From contig CM076267.1 of assembly GCA_038380795.1 (NCBI GenBank), forward strand, positions 15,731,501 through 15,795,500: a DNA stretch of 64,000 nt. Direction: 5' to 3'. Below are positions 54,101-64,000 of this stretch, piece by piece. Positions within the stretch are counted from its first letter, which is position 1. The number at the start of each line of letters is the position of its first letter. A program made the translations under genes and the position numbers. The notes below the pieces were generated by a model that was given only the letters and a program-made list of their open reading frames with translations, made no database searches and was not told where the DNA came from. Source of the stretch: Pyrocephalus nanus (taxonomy: Eukaryota; Chordata; Aves; Passeriformes; Tyrannidae).

Positions 54101-57100
54101 TGTCAGAAAGGATTACTCAGCCCTTTCCATGAACTGGTATTGCAGGACCTTACAAAAGAGCCTCTGACCCCAGACCTGTGTCGTGGCTGATCTGTACAGA
54201 AAGTGCGCTTGTGAAAACGAACTTCTTAGTGACGAGCAGCCTTCTTAGTTCTAACTGGAAATCTGTGATGTTGAAATCTGTTAATAAACTACAAATAATA
54301 ACCTGTGCCAGCTTCAAGGTCTATTTTTTGTCATCTAGGGTAAAACTCATGCTTATAGGAATGAGAAGAAATCCAAGACCTCTTGTTTAAGGTTATGTAC
54401 TAGTTGAACAGCAGGAGATAGGAGGGTTTTCAGGAAGAGCTGCTTGTGAGAAATAAGACATTGGAAATTAATCCTTTTTCCTTCACAGCTTGGAGGCTGC
54501 TGTTTGAGTTCTCATCTCCTTTGTTTTCTTTGCTTTTTAGAAATAAACCAGAGGCAGTAGAAGTAACATTTGCAGGTAAGCTCTGCAGCTCTCTTGACTT
54601 CTCTGAACAAAGGACTGGCTCAAACAGTCCACCCACAGTTGCACCTGGTTTGCCCAATCTCAGCCCACACTGCTGGGCAGGTGCAGATGGTGTGGACACT
54701 GCAGTAACCCCAGAGTTGGGGCTTTGTTGGCTGCCCCACTATTTTCTCAGTCTGTCTGCCTTCCCTGGGACTTCCCCAAGGGAAGTTTGGTGGTGGCAGA
54801 GCTTTTTAGTGGTGGCAGAGCTTTGTTTGGTGTGTCCCTTTTCTCTTTTACCTTGCCTGTTCTCCAGTCCTGCCCTTGTTGCCCTGTTATGAGGTCTTTA
54901 GCACCATCTGGTTTGGGTTGATAGGAAGCTGGCTCAGTATAACAGGCAAAATGAATTCATCACCTGAATTTTGCTCTCCAGGAGGAGAAATGCCAAGGAA
55001 GTGCAAGTGCTCATTCAGCAACTGATTTTTTTTGCTTCTGTTATCATGAGCCTGTGTAAGCTGTAGAGCTCTGTGGGGAAGTGGAGTTTGCTGGGTAGCT
55101 GGAGGGTTGCTTTTCCCTGCCTCCTGCCCTCCCTGCCCATTCTGCAGTGAAGTGGAAGCTGTCACAGCAGGCAGCGGCTGAGCTGCCTTTGCTGGCAGAG
55201 ATGTTTTCTCCTGCAGGCTGCAGCTCTGGCCTGGTGGGCATGTCAGTCACTTTCTGTGCTGGCCATCCAGAAGGTTCCCGTCTCTGCGTGTTTGTATCCT
55301 CGTGCGTTGACCACAAGGGGGTTTGCCAGGGATGCTAAATGACACTAGACTAAAGCTTTCTGTGATGGACAGGTGTCAAAACCGTTTCAGCCCTGTGAAT
55401 GATAACAGATCTCCCTACATGACATTGCCACTTCCCTTAATTGCGGGTTTCTCTCTTGCTGTACGTGTAAGAGCTGGAGCAAGAGGAATGGTGTTGCTTT
55501 ATGCAGTTCCTAGAATGTGTAGGTAAAACCTTCCTCAGAAATGGAAACTGATTCCTGTTCCCTCACATTCTTCTTGCTTGCTTCTTAGACTTTGATGGAG
55601 TCCTTTACCATATTTCAAACCCCAATGGCGACAAGACAAAAGTGATGGTCAGTATTTCTCTGAAATTCTACAAGGAACTCCAGGAACACGGTGCTGATGA
55701 GGTAAGCAAGCATCTCCAGGCCTAATGCCTACAAATACTGTGTTAGCAATGCCCTTGCAATGTTGATGGATCCAACATCTGACCCTTAGAGAAGCATCTG
55801 TGCTCCCATCTCACACTGATCAGAGGAGCAGCCCTGTGCCAACCAGGAGTCCCACTTTGCTGGAAGACAAGGGCAAGTATCTTCACACTCTCTCATGAAT
55901 AAGTAGTCATCTTATATGACCCTCCAGCCTGAAAGGCAAAAGGCACCACTAATTTTTCAAGTCCAAGTTAGTGTGAACCCTGACCATATAGAAATAGTTT
56001 CCCTGACTGGTGTGTTGAGCCCACAAGTGAAGGAAGGCACCAAGACAGGTCTGGAGTCCCATGTGCTTCTCTTCCTACTCTAACCACACTTGAGAGCAAG
56101 TGCTGGGATCCTGCTGTGTGTACAGACCTTGATTTGCAGACGGGTTCCCTTTCTGCTGCTGGTGTGAGGAATTGCAGGCTCAGTTCCTGTTGAATGGGCT
56201 GTGGCTGCAGAGGGCCATTTATGGTAGAAAGAAGGAGCCTCTCTGAGCTGTGGTTGGGTGGCGAGGCAGGAAGTGTGACTCAGTCCTGAGTCAGTTTTCA
56301 AATCTCCACATGGTAGCAAATGAGTTTCACCCAAGGCTCTTCAACAGGCTTTTGCCTCTGGGTGGCTGTCCTTGGAAGAAAACAAGCTCCCTCAGTTTAT
56401 TGGGAGTCTAGTGAGAAACAAGTGATTTGAACCCAAAGTGAATTCCTGGAAATGGCTGCAAGACTTATGTAAGTCAGAACAGATAAGATTGAGTGTCCCA
56501 CTTTCCTGGTTCCTGTATGCAGAGCTTTCTAGAAGCAACATTGTCTGCTACTAAAGGCATTACTGCTGGCAGACAGGAGTGTCAAGCAGCCCAAATGATG
56601 GAGCCCTCCCGGCATGTTTAGTGGGGATCAGTGCAGCGTGTGATCCCAAGAGAACCACTGTGCTGGTCGAGTGGCTGGCACCACTGTGCACCAGCAGCCA
56701 CTGTGATAGTGGTAGAAGGCAACTTCCTAAACTTTTAGAGGAAAACTGGATCTCTGCAGGACTTGCAGCACTTCCGCCTTGGAAGTGCTGACTGAATAGA
56801 AATTACATTTTAAAATCTCCAGTTAGCAAACTGTTGCTTTCTGTACTTCCCTGGAGATGATGGAGGTTTTTCTGCTCTGTTTTTTGTGAAACCGCATTGT
56901 GAAGAACACAGAGTGGGGTTCCTGCTAAGGGCATCTCTTGGGCTGCTGCAGGCAGGCTCTCTGCTGAGAAGAGGTTTTGGCATGCAGAGAGCCTGTGCAT
57001 CCTTTCCAGGTGGTAGTGGGTGTCATCCCAGGAGGGCTAGTTCTGCCACAGCATTATTGTGTTCTTCCCTGTGAAATACCTCCTGTTCCCGGCCCCCTTG

Positions 57101-60100
57101 TTGACACAGAGCTATGGCTCAGTTGAAAATTGCCATTGATGTAAAATTCAGCAGTGATTATGTCTGAAGAAAGGTTTTTGCTGTGTCGTAGGCGGTTCTG
57201 CTTCTGGGAGGCATCCAAGCAGCCTGGCATTCTCCTCTGCATGGCCATCTGTCCCGTGCAATAGGCTGAGACAGAGCGGGTGGTCACCGGGCCACGGTGC
57301 ACCTGACCCCTGCTCTGAACTTGCTGTCCCGTGAGGAGAGAGGCTGGGCATGCTTTGCATCTGCCTTTGAAGGGGAGGAAGGGCTGTAGCCCTCAGATCT
57401 GTTCTGTCAGGCTCTGCTATGTGGAAGGGGATTTCTTCCCCATGCAAGCTCAAGACTAGCAAGAACATGAAAAAGTTCCAGTTTTGAGTCCTGTTCTGTA
57501 CTGTGCCCCCTGTCAGTGGAGTTCAGGGAGCTCTCCCTAGAGCAGGAACAGCCGATAGTACTAGAAGTTGGTGACTTAACACTTGTCCAAATTCACTTAG
57601 ACTAGGGGATGCAGGTGATGTAATTTGATATTTCTAAATGAAGGCCAAACATGGCTTCGTCTGTGCAGGAAGAAACAACTCTTGATAGCTTGTGCTCTCA
57701 ATGTTTAATTTCTTTTCTAGGTATTGAAGAAAGTCTATGGAAGCTACTTGGTAAATCCTGAATCAGGTAACCCTGCAATAACATTTACTCTGTGTGTGTG
57801 TGTGAATGCAATTCCAAAATTACTGAAGTGATGCTCAGAAATGCTCATATGAAGGCTGCACTTAAAGAGCTTGATGTCTGGGGCTCTCTGTACAATGAGT
57901 GCCAATTCAAAAGGTGGCTTAGGTAAGTCAGGGCTGAAGTAGCTTGCAGCACAAGCTGTAATTCTTTATGCAGCCCTCTTCCAGGAAGCCTCTGTTCCTC
58001 AGGGTTTGGGTCTTTGTTCTTCTCAAAGAAGCTTTGTGAGACACAGGAAAACCATGGTTACCTGTGACAACATCTCTTCCTACTCACTGCAAAAAACTTG
58101 GGAGCAGTTCAGCCGGCACGTGTGTCTGGGAGCTCAGGAAGGAGCCCCAGGAGCGTTGCCATGGCCACGTGCTGAGTTCGGGAATGGCTTCTGGCCATGA
58201 TTAGAGTGGGAGGTACTCACCCCTGGGGCTTTTGGGAGGATTTAAGGCAAAGGTGGGAGTGTAGATGTCTCTTTAAAGAGAAAATGTCTCTGCCTTCATT
58301 ATGGCCCTACGTAGATTATTAAGGTTGGTGACTGTCCCTTCCCAGGTTACAATGTCTCTTTGCTCTACGACCTGGAGAACCTTCCCGCAGACAAGGATGC
58401 TATTGTGCACCAAGCCGGCATGTTGAAGCGCAACTGCTTTGCCTCAGTCTTTGAGAAGTATTTCAAATTCCAGGAAGAGGGCAAAGAAGGAGAAAAAAGA
58501 GCAGTCATCCACTACAGGGACGATGAGACAATGTAAGTGTTCAAACCAAGCAGCATGGGAGTTGGACAGTGGTCAGGACTCTGCTCCTGCTCACAGCTGT
58601 AGGTTGTGGTGGAAAGTCAGGAAATCCTACTGCTCTGTACTTTGGTAGGATAATAAGGGCTTGTCCTAGGCTCCACAAGTATCCAACAAGGGTAATGCTC
58701 ATGCCTCGGGCTGCTGGGATGTTACACAAGAGTCTCTGTTAGTGGCAGCACTTGTGGCTGCATGCAGGAGAGGAACTGGCCACTCCCAACAGAAATGTTT
58801 TGCTCTCTGCAAATACTGTCTCAAGGGAGGGGAAATTTTCAGCAGCCAGGCCTGTGAATGGCTGTTCTGTCTCCTTGACCTTGTCATACAGTTGCTTCCT
58901 TGTCCAGTTCATCTTCTTAGCTCCTGTTCACATGTGGGTTCTCCTCTCTCACCCACCTGCAGGTATGTTGAGGCAAAAAAGGACCGTGTCACAGTTGTGT
59001 TCAGCACAGTATTTAAGGACGACGATGACGTGGTGATCGGAAAGGTGTTTATGCAGGTACGGAAACTGAATTATGGGGAAAGGATCTGGTCCTCGATTCA
59101 GGTGCCTTCTTGCTTGAAGCAGCATTGCCAGATAAGCTGCTGAAGTTGGGCTGAAGTGAGCACAAAGGTAGTTTAATGCACGTAAATGCTTTGCAGGACT
59201 CCATGCTGCAATGGGATGGAAGAACCTGTTAATAGGCATAGGTAGTATATTTTCCTGGCTCTTTCATTGTCATCTGTATTACTAATAGTCTTGCTCATTT
59301 TGACAATCAAACATACTATGTGTTACAGATGACAAAATACCACAGTAAATACTTCAGTCCCCATGTTGAGGCCCTGTAGTGTGGTTAGCTGTGGTGTAGG
59401 GATCGCCAGCACCAGCTGAGGAGCTGAGTGTGGTGGGAAGCCTGTAAAGAGAGAGGAAGGGAAAGATAATGCCATGCCATGCCTGAGATGGGGCTGAGAG
59501 TTGTCTTCACCTCAAAGTTTCTTCCTGCTAATGCTACAGAAAGTCTCAGCAGCTCAGTGTGGCAGCTCTCAAATTTGAATTTTTCAGAGCTATGAATATA
59601 CCGTGTTTGCAGGCTTGAACCAATTTTAATGCCAAGTACTTCTACACTCAGCTAACTTTTGCAACTGCTGTTTAGCTGGAAAGCATGGAGAGACTTGTAG
59701 TAAACACTTTGCATGTCTGTTAGTGTCTGTGTGCAGCCTGTGGAGATAAAAACATCTGCATGCAGCTGGGGGAGGCTCAGTGCGTGATGGTATGTGTGTT
59801 CATCCCTGCCACTGGCCTGCCTCACTTGTGTCTGCTGAACCTCCCGGAGAGCCTCCTGCATGGCCATGGCCATGGAGTAGAGCCCTGCAGGGTGTCCCAG
59901 GGATAGAAGAGCTTTAACCCACCTATTCAGGGGTGCCAGGCTATGCTGCTGACAGGCTCATGAACAGCAAGTTACTGGCCCAGTTTGGTTGGATACCAGT
60001 TTACCTCTGTTGGGCATCATCAGAACAGGGTCTCTTGTGATGAAAGTCTTATTTTGCAGCTCTGTTCGCTGTGTTCATTTGCTACAGGCAGGGCGTCTGT

Positions 60101-63100
60101 TCTAACTTTGAGGTTTTCCCCACCAGCATATCCCTCAGCCTGGAATTCAGCTTTTAAAACAGGGAAGGAGGCATGATGTGAACAAAATGGGGTTAGTGAG
60201 GCTCCTGGGGAGATGGCAGGGCTTCAAGGCAGCGGCTGTCCTGGAGTCTCCATGTCCCGAGTTCTTGGTTTTTACAACAGCAAACCCTGCCTCTGCGCAG
60301 CCACAAGAATTTCCACTCTGAGTCACTCTGGCTCCTTCCCTCCAGCTATTGCTCTTGCATAAGGCAGCCAGGCATGGTGGCTGCTCATCTGGGCTCTCAT
60401 GGAGAAAATGTGACTATTAACTAACCAGTGAAGCCATTTGAACCATTTCACCCTCTGGCACAAGCAGGCAGAAGTGCAAGCTACGCATTTCATTAGGGAA
60501 ACCCCAGTGATGTACTCAGTTCTCTATAAGGGACATGGATGCTCCTGCCCTTCCCAGGGGAAACTGTGCTCAGAGGAGAGGCCAAGGGTGGCTGATAATG
60601 TGTAGGCTGGGCTGGAGGTCAGTGATTTAGAGGGGAGGCTGCCCTTCCTTGGGGCAGGAGAATGGTCTCTGGACATTCCCAGCCCCATGTAAGGGTGGTC
60701 CTTACAATTCCTGAAATGCAGACAGTTCATTTCATGCGAAGTGGGGGTTATGCTGCTGTCAGAGGTTCTATGGGGGAAGGGATCTCCCTGTCTGAAGGTA
60801 TTGTTTCAAGGTGTAGAGAAACGTTAAGAAGAGCAAGCTTCACATACAAGCTTCAAACCCTGCAGGTGCTTCTTGATACCTGGGCAGGCTCCTGGTGAGA
60901 GATGGTTTCTCAAATGGCAGAGCCTTCATGCTGGGTGTGATGGAGACCTTGCAGCCCTCCCTGAGAATTTCTGTTCCTCTGGAGTGATGGGCACTGCCCG
61001 CTTTCACTGGAAGCATTGATGGTGTTGATTTTCCAGCAGGAGTTGTGCTGTCTCATGTGCTTGCTCAGACTGAGGTGTTCCTTCCACAAAACACCCATGG
61101 CAAGGGTGTGACACTGAAAGCCAACACAGCCGAGGGGCTGCACTAGAGCTATGTATAAACCAAGGATAGCCATCCATTTGGGGCTGGTTTTGCTGGGAAA
61201 AAAGGTTGTTTTCCAGGTGTTTGGCCTGATGAACTCTGTCCATTCAGGGAAAGCTGGGCAACCTTCTGCTCACTGCCCTGTAGGAGTGAGGAAACCCCAT
61301 TTGCTCTCCCAGCACGTTGCTGAAGGGTCGCAGTGGCACTCACCTTCACTTTGTCTTGCCCAGGAGTTCAAGGAGGGTCGCCGGGCCAGTCACACAGCCC
61401 CACAGGTGCTCTTCAGCCACAGGGAGCCACCCTTGGAGCTGAAAGACACGGACGCGGCCGTGGGCGACAATATTGGCTACATCACCTTTGGTAAGCAAGC
61501 AGCTCTGAGGCCTGGGCGTGCTTGGGAGGAGAGAGGTTCCTGCTGCTGCATGAAAAATGAAAAAGAATTCACCTTCCCTGAGTGTTGAAGTGGGTCACTG
61601 GGGGCTGCAGGGACTCTGGAGTTGCACTCTGTATTGTCCACCCCTTTTGGACCATCCCTTTTCTATATCAGGTCACCTCAGCTCTGCTGTGGACAAGAAG
61701 ATACAGAAGTGGACAGTGAGCTGTTTAGTGTCTGCCTACAAAATAAGTTCAGTACTTGGGAGCAAAGGGAAGGGTTGCTTTGCTGTGATATTGTAGAAAC
61801 TGGAGGTTTCTTGTGAAAGGTTTTGTGCAGGTGTATTTGTAGGTTGTCCAGCTGCAGGCACCTGTGCAGATCAGCAGGGGTAATTAGAGAGCAGTAGTGG
61901 GGCAGTGAGTGAGTTCTGCTTCTCCAGCTCTGCCTCTTTGCTGTGGGCCAAACACTGATGAGCCACTTTCTCCTGCCTGCAGAGGTGGTGACCAGCAGAG
62001 CCATCACTTCCCCCTGGGCAGCAGTGCTGAGGAGTCCAAACCCTGCCCTGTGCAAAGGGATAGGTCTCTTCCAGGGAAGTCGAGGGCAGTGGTTGGGTGT
62101 GTCTTTAGGATCTTTCAGGCCAGCATTCCTGTAGTTTGCAGCTCAGAGATGGAGCACAGGCACAAGTTAGCACTGCCCTCTTTGAGGGTGCTCCTTGAAT
62201 GATGCCCTGAGGTCCGAGCAGCTGTCAGCTATGGCAGGGCTGGGATGGCACATACTTCATGCTTGTTGAGACACAATTTCCCAGTTATCTGATCTGACAG
62301 TCTCAGGTGAGATCATCACCCAAACAAAAAGTTCTTTCAGCCCTTGGATCTGGGACATTTAGCAGAGCACCAGCTTATGGAAAGAGTGAGCCACTAACTT
62401 TATCCAAGTCTCTGTCTGTTACAAGCTGCCAGACAGAGATTCACAACCAATTTCAAGACCCCAGGGCAGACTGGATCTTGAAATTGTTGGAGCAGCCTGG
62501 CCGCTCTGGTCTGCCTCCCAGTTCACTCCTCCAACTGCGTCTCCCAAGCACCGATGTTGCATTATGCAGTTTCCTACAGTGCCATCATCTCTGGGCACTT
62601 AGCCTTGCCTGCATCCCACAGGCTGCACTGCTGTGTCCAGGCTGCTGTAGGAGATCTGGAAAAGTGCTCCTAAGCCTTATATATAAAATCACAAGTGCTG
62701 CTTAATCTTGATATGTGTCACAGTAAAGAGCTCTTTGTAGAGAGCAAGGCAGGCATTCAGAGCAGCACTCCCTGAAGCTTCCAGCACTAAAGGATCCTGA
62801 AGCCCTGGGGTAGCCTCAGGAGGCACTAATGGTCTGTGTTGGCCTCTTCTTTCAGTGCTGTTCCCCCGTCACACCAATGCTGCAGCCAGAGACAACACCA
62901 TAAACCTGATCCACACATTCCGGGACTACCTGCACTATCACATCAAGTGCTCGAAGGTATGAGGGCTGGGGCTGGGGGACACGGAGTGGCTTCAGCCCAT
63001 CTGACCTGGGTGCTGCAGGGGAGGAGCATGGGGCAGGGGTGCCTCCTGAGAACTCATTTAGGTCTGGCATTACCCTCCCCAGTCATGCAGGGGTAGCAAG

Positions 63101-63425
63101 TGATGCACTGTCACCTTCTCCCTGCTCTTAGGCACAGGCAGTGCATATTTGCTTCCCATTCTAGCAGCAAAATAGGATTTTTCCCTTTTGGATCTGGTTT
63201 ATTTCCTCTCTGGGAACAGAAATTAGGGTAATTGTTCAGAGTGACCTGGGTTTGACATGTCCTGAAATCTCAGCTATGAAGACAGGATCCTGACATGTCC
63301 CTGTTTTGTCCTAATGAAACGCAGGCCTATATTCACACGCGTATGAGGGCGAAAACGTCAGATTTCCTCAAGGTGCTGAACCGTGCCCGTCCAGACGCAG
63401 AGAAGAAAGAAATGAAAACAATCAC
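44793..63425 (+). CDS. ARPC2: Actin-related protein 2/3 complex subunit 2 (p34-Arc), last codons missing
   Basis: Nine coding exons: 44793-44866, 54541-54575, 55589-55701, 57721-57766, 58346-58532, 58963-59056, 61364-61490, 62856-62956 and 63325-63425. They join in frame to 292 codons plus two bases. The family protein has 300 residues, so only about eight codons and the stop lie beyond the window. The sequence is near-identical to vertebrate ARPC2 ([122 protein letters not shown]). ARPC2 is one of the two scaffold subunits (with ARPC4) at the centre of the Arp2/3 complex, which nucleates branched actin at the leading edge. Intron 1 is 9.7 kb, and all introns are GT-AG. Confidence 0.97.
44867..54540. 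other. ARPC2 intron 1
   Basis: A 9.7 kb intron. It is GC-rich for the first 700 bases, then close to even composition with T-rich runs (46737-46758, 50048-50059). A 14-base tandem duplication of GGACTCTGCTGGGA lies near 52330-52358. No coding exon, RNA gene or clear transposon is recognised. Confidence 0.65.
54541..54575 (+). CDS. ARPC2: ARPC2 exon 2
   Basis: Acceptor TTTGCTTTTTAG, then the completed Gly codon, [11 protein letters not shown] and one base of Asp, with donor GTAAGC. Confidence 0.95.
54576..55588. other. ARPC2 intron 2
   Basis: Unique sequence. GTGGTGGCAGAGCTTT occurs twice in succession near 54788-54825. Nothing else is recognised. Confidence 0.6.
55589..55701 (+). CDS. ARPC2: ARPC2 exon 3
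   Basis: Reads [38 protein letters not shown], with acceptor TTGCTTCTTAG and donor GTAAGC. Confidence 0.97.
55702..57720. other. ARPC2 intron 3
   Basis: About 2 kb of unique sequence without a recognised exon or repeat. Confidence 0.6.
57721..57766 (+). CDS. ARPC2: ARPC2 exon 4
   Basis: Fifteen codons, [15 protein letters not shown], plus one base, with acceptor TCTTTTCTAG and donor GTAACC. Its first residue is Val where human has Leu (ADELLKR, from memory). Confidence 0.95.
57767..58345. other. ARPC2 intron 4
   Basis: A short (TG)n run at about 57791-57804; otherwise unique sequence. Confidence 0.6.
58346..58532 (+). CDS. ARPC2: ARPC2 exon 5
   Basis: Reads [61 protein letters not shown], with acceptor CCCTTCCCAG and donor GTAAGT. 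Confidence 0.97.
58533..58962. other. ARPC2 intron 5
   Basis: A 430-base intron with no recognised feature. Confidence 0.6.
58963..59056 (+). CDS. ARPC2: ARPC2 exon 6
   Basis: Completes a Met codon, then [31 protein letters not shown] in phase 0, with donor GTACGG. Confidence 0.97.
59057..61363. other. ARPC2 intron 6
   Basis: A 2.3 kb intron of unique sequence. No exon, RNA or transposon is recognised. Confidence 0.6.
61364..61490 (+). CDS. ARPC2: ARPC2 exon 7
   Basis: Reads [42 protein letters not shown] plus one base, with acceptor TTGTCTTGCCCAG and donor GTAAGC. Confidence 0.97.
61491..62855. other. ARPC2 intron 7
   Basis: A 1.4 kb intron of unique sequence with no recognised feature. 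Confidence 0.6.
62856..62956 (+). CDS. ARPC2: ARPC2 exon 8
   Basis: Completes a Val codon, then [33 protein letters not shown] in phase 0, with donor GTATGA. Confidence 0.97.
62957..63324. other. ARPC2 intron 8
   Basis: A 368-base intron with no recognised feature. Confidence 0.6.
63325..63425 (+). CDS. ARPC2: ARPC2 exon 9
   Basis: Reads [33 protein letters not shown] plus two bases of the next Thr, with donor GTGAGT. The final exon (about eight residues and stop) is not found in 63426-64000. Confidence 0.97.
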
Positions 63426-64000
63426 GTGAGTGGCAACCTGCTTCAGGCTTCTCTGCCAGCCACAAGCTCGCCCCTTCTCAGCTTGGCATACTGCAGTCCA
63501 GGGCAGGCTGGGTGCTGTAGTGGTGGCCCACAGCTTACTGCCTTGCATGTCCCTGTGCCAGCAGGTCCTGTGAGCCCAGGTGTCTCCATCGTGTCATGTT
63601 TCCTCCCCTGAGTCCATGGTGGCATTTGTGGGGCTTTTCCCTGTTATATTAGAGCTGGCTGGCCAGTTCTAGGGGCAGCTCCAGCTCAGGAGGGGAGAGG
63701 AGCCAGGTCCTCCCTAGGGGTTTGTGGGTACGGGATTAGGTCCTTGTGCCTGGTGTGTCTGCAGCTGCTCGGAGCCTGAGGCTGCCCTTGGCCAGCTGAT
63801 GGTTGGGGCCAGGAGCACTCCCAGGCCACCAGGCTGGCTGGCTCCCTCTTGTGAATAAGCAGCACAGGGTGGAGGGAGGAGAGCAGTTGTGTGAACATGC
63901 TTCCTTCATGTCCCTTAACCCTCTGCTCATCCCAGAGCCCCTTGGTGTCCTTTTTTAATGTGTGTCCTGGCATGTCCCTTTGAGGCAGGAGCGTTGTCTC
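63426..64000. other. ARPC2 intron 9, running off the window
   Basis: Unique sequence. The expected last ARPC2 codons are not seen, so the intron extends past the right end. Confidence 0.65.

Overview
The window looks like nuclear DNA from a bird. Intron 1 of one gene carries a 3' end of a CR1 LINE, a family typical of birds and other sauropsids. The coding exons are spread over short, GC-rich introns. The gene order TNS1 - RUFY4 - CXC chemokine receptor - ARPC2 matches the order I know from human 2q35, but it is more compact. I cannot name the species. No bacterial-style genes, CRISPR arrays, tRNAs or rRNAs are visible, and almost all long open frames are chance frames in GC-rich or CA/TG-repeat DNA.

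Region 1 (about 1-29,400, minus strand) is the 5' part of tensin-1 (TNS1). The exons read leftward. They encode an N-terminal C1 zinc finger split over three exons, a short linker, and the beginning of the PTEN-like phosphatase domain; the rest of the gene lies left of base 1. Three candidate first exons sit in or at CpG islands near 29.4, 26.25 and 14.2 kb, and a fourth weaker one is at 3.0 kb. All four end in phase 0, so they can be swapped. The promoter used may decide whether the protein carries the zinc finger. The introns hold a TG repeat, a minisatellite made of inverted CCAAT boxes, a CArG/MCAT pair and several AT-rich islands that look like enhancers.

Region 2 (29.8-33.4 kb) is the divergent gap between TNS1 and RUFY4. 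Region 3 (33,409-38,585, plus strand) is a complete RUFY4 in ten coding exons (696 codons): a RUN domain, a very acidic low-complexity insert, a coiled coil and a C-terminal FYVE-type zinc finger with a changed core.

Region 4 (40,185-41,261, minus strand) is a single-exon IL-8-type chemokine receptor of the CXCR1/CXCR2 group, intact at 358 residues, with a splice acceptor just upstream of its ATG and a poly(A) signal downstream.

Region 5 (44.56-64 kb, plus strand) is ARPC2, a subunit of the actin-nucleating Arp2/3 complex. It starts in a CpG island with Sp1, CRE and ETS-like sites. Nine coding exons are present, and only the last few codons lie past the right end. Base composition changes near 45.5 kb from GC-rich to more balanced DNA.

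These genes are neighbours rather than an operon. Three of them share themes of actin and adhesion (TNS1, ARPC2) or of immune-cell trafficking (RUFY4, CXCR). All exon boundaries were derived by hand from reading frame, splice sites and family similarity.
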